A stretch of DNA of 64,000 bases, taken from contig NZ_KB849727.1 in the NCBI RefSeq assembly GCF_000368865.1, positions 310,001 through 374,000 on the forward strand. Reading direction: 5' to 3'. Source of the stretch: Acinetobacter bouvetii DSM 14964 = CIP 107468. GTDB lineage: Bacteria; Pseudomonadota; Gammaproteobacteria; Pseudomonadales; Moraxellaceae. The notes under the pieces were generated by a model. That model saw only the letters and a list, made by a program, of their open reading frames with translations, was not told where the DNA came from and ran no database searches. A program made the translations under genes and the position numbers. Below are positions 63,972-64,000 of the stretch, piece after piece (positions within the stretch are counted from its first letter, which is position 1; each line of letters begins with the position of its first letter).

Positions 63972-64000
63972 TGCCAGCTGAAAATGATAAAAAAATGGCT

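Noticed and set aside
1..64000. CRISPR arrays, tRNA or rRNA genes, insertion sequences, prophage genes, restriction-modification or other defence genes
   Set aside because: Read for and not found. The YgjP-type protease, which sometimes accompanies restriction systems, has no such neighbour here.

Overview
This window looks like ordinary chromosomal DNA of an Acinetobacter species (Moraxellaceae, Gammaproteobacteria). The base composition is moderately AT-rich. The gene families present (IscR-type isc operon without iscX, PutA without its DNA-binding domain, DUF6231, KtrAB-type potassium uptake, pldA, methylcitrate-cycle genes, many small genus-type hypothetical proteins) and the intergenic spacers with GNRA/TTCG-type terminators all fit that genus. 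The assignment is by recognition of protein families and was not tested against a database. I saw no tRNA, rRNA, insertion sequence, prophage, integron or CRISPR array.

Layout. 1-5.6 kb: the end of a GGDEF diguanylate cyclase, NAD-malic enzyme (maeA, minus strand), a YddG-type amino-acid exporter and a DNA photolyase. 5.6-9.6 kb: a gene-poor, very AT-rich stretch with two small lipoproteins (one a DUF333 plus I78-like fusion), an unlisted 37-residue membrane peptide with its own terminator, a small hypothetical protein, a CinA-like amidase and a secreted hypothetical protein. 9.6-12.6 kb: prpB-prpC facing a divergent TetR regulator. 12.6-24.7 kb: argF, a YnfA-type protein, clpS-clpA, argC, a YgjP-type metalloprotease, rpiA, ilvA and a pair of diverged tandem paralogues. 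24.9-32.8 kb: ktrAB, pldA, an M16C peptidase, a four-repeat DUF347 membrane protein and a GNAT acetyltransferase. 33-38.3 kb: a PfkB kinase-Rieske-YqiJ operon, YidB, DUF6231, DUF2797 and a lipoprotein-like alpha/beta hydrolase. 38.5-43.3 kb: a five-repeat Ig-like protein, ppiD, hupB and a phasin. 43.4-49.7 kb: an SCP2/UbiJ-like membrane protein and the complete iscRSUA-hscBA-fdx operon. 49.7-55.9 kb: a membrane class III adenylate cyclase, a HIT protein, mfd and a small hypothetical. 56-64 kb: aspA, putP, an Lrp-family regulator and putA.

How genes work together. Several blocks are functional units: iron-sulfur cluster assembly under an IscR box that overlaps the iscR promoter; proline uptake and oxidation (putP, putA, Lrp-type regulator) beside aspartate ammonia-lyase, a small amino-acid catabolism cluster; ClpS-ClpA adaptor-unfoldase; KtrA-KtrB with a four-base overlap; and the two dedicated enzymes of the methylcitrate cycle. 

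I did not find a convincing undescribed multi-gene system. The points most worth a second look are the two overlooked small membrane proteins, the perfect hairpins after iscS and iscA, the tandem paralogues at 23.5-24.7 kb, the Ig-repeat protein lacking a signal peptide, the pared-down prp locus with a TetR neighbour, the palindromes between aspA and putP, and the SCP2-like protein next to a phasin.
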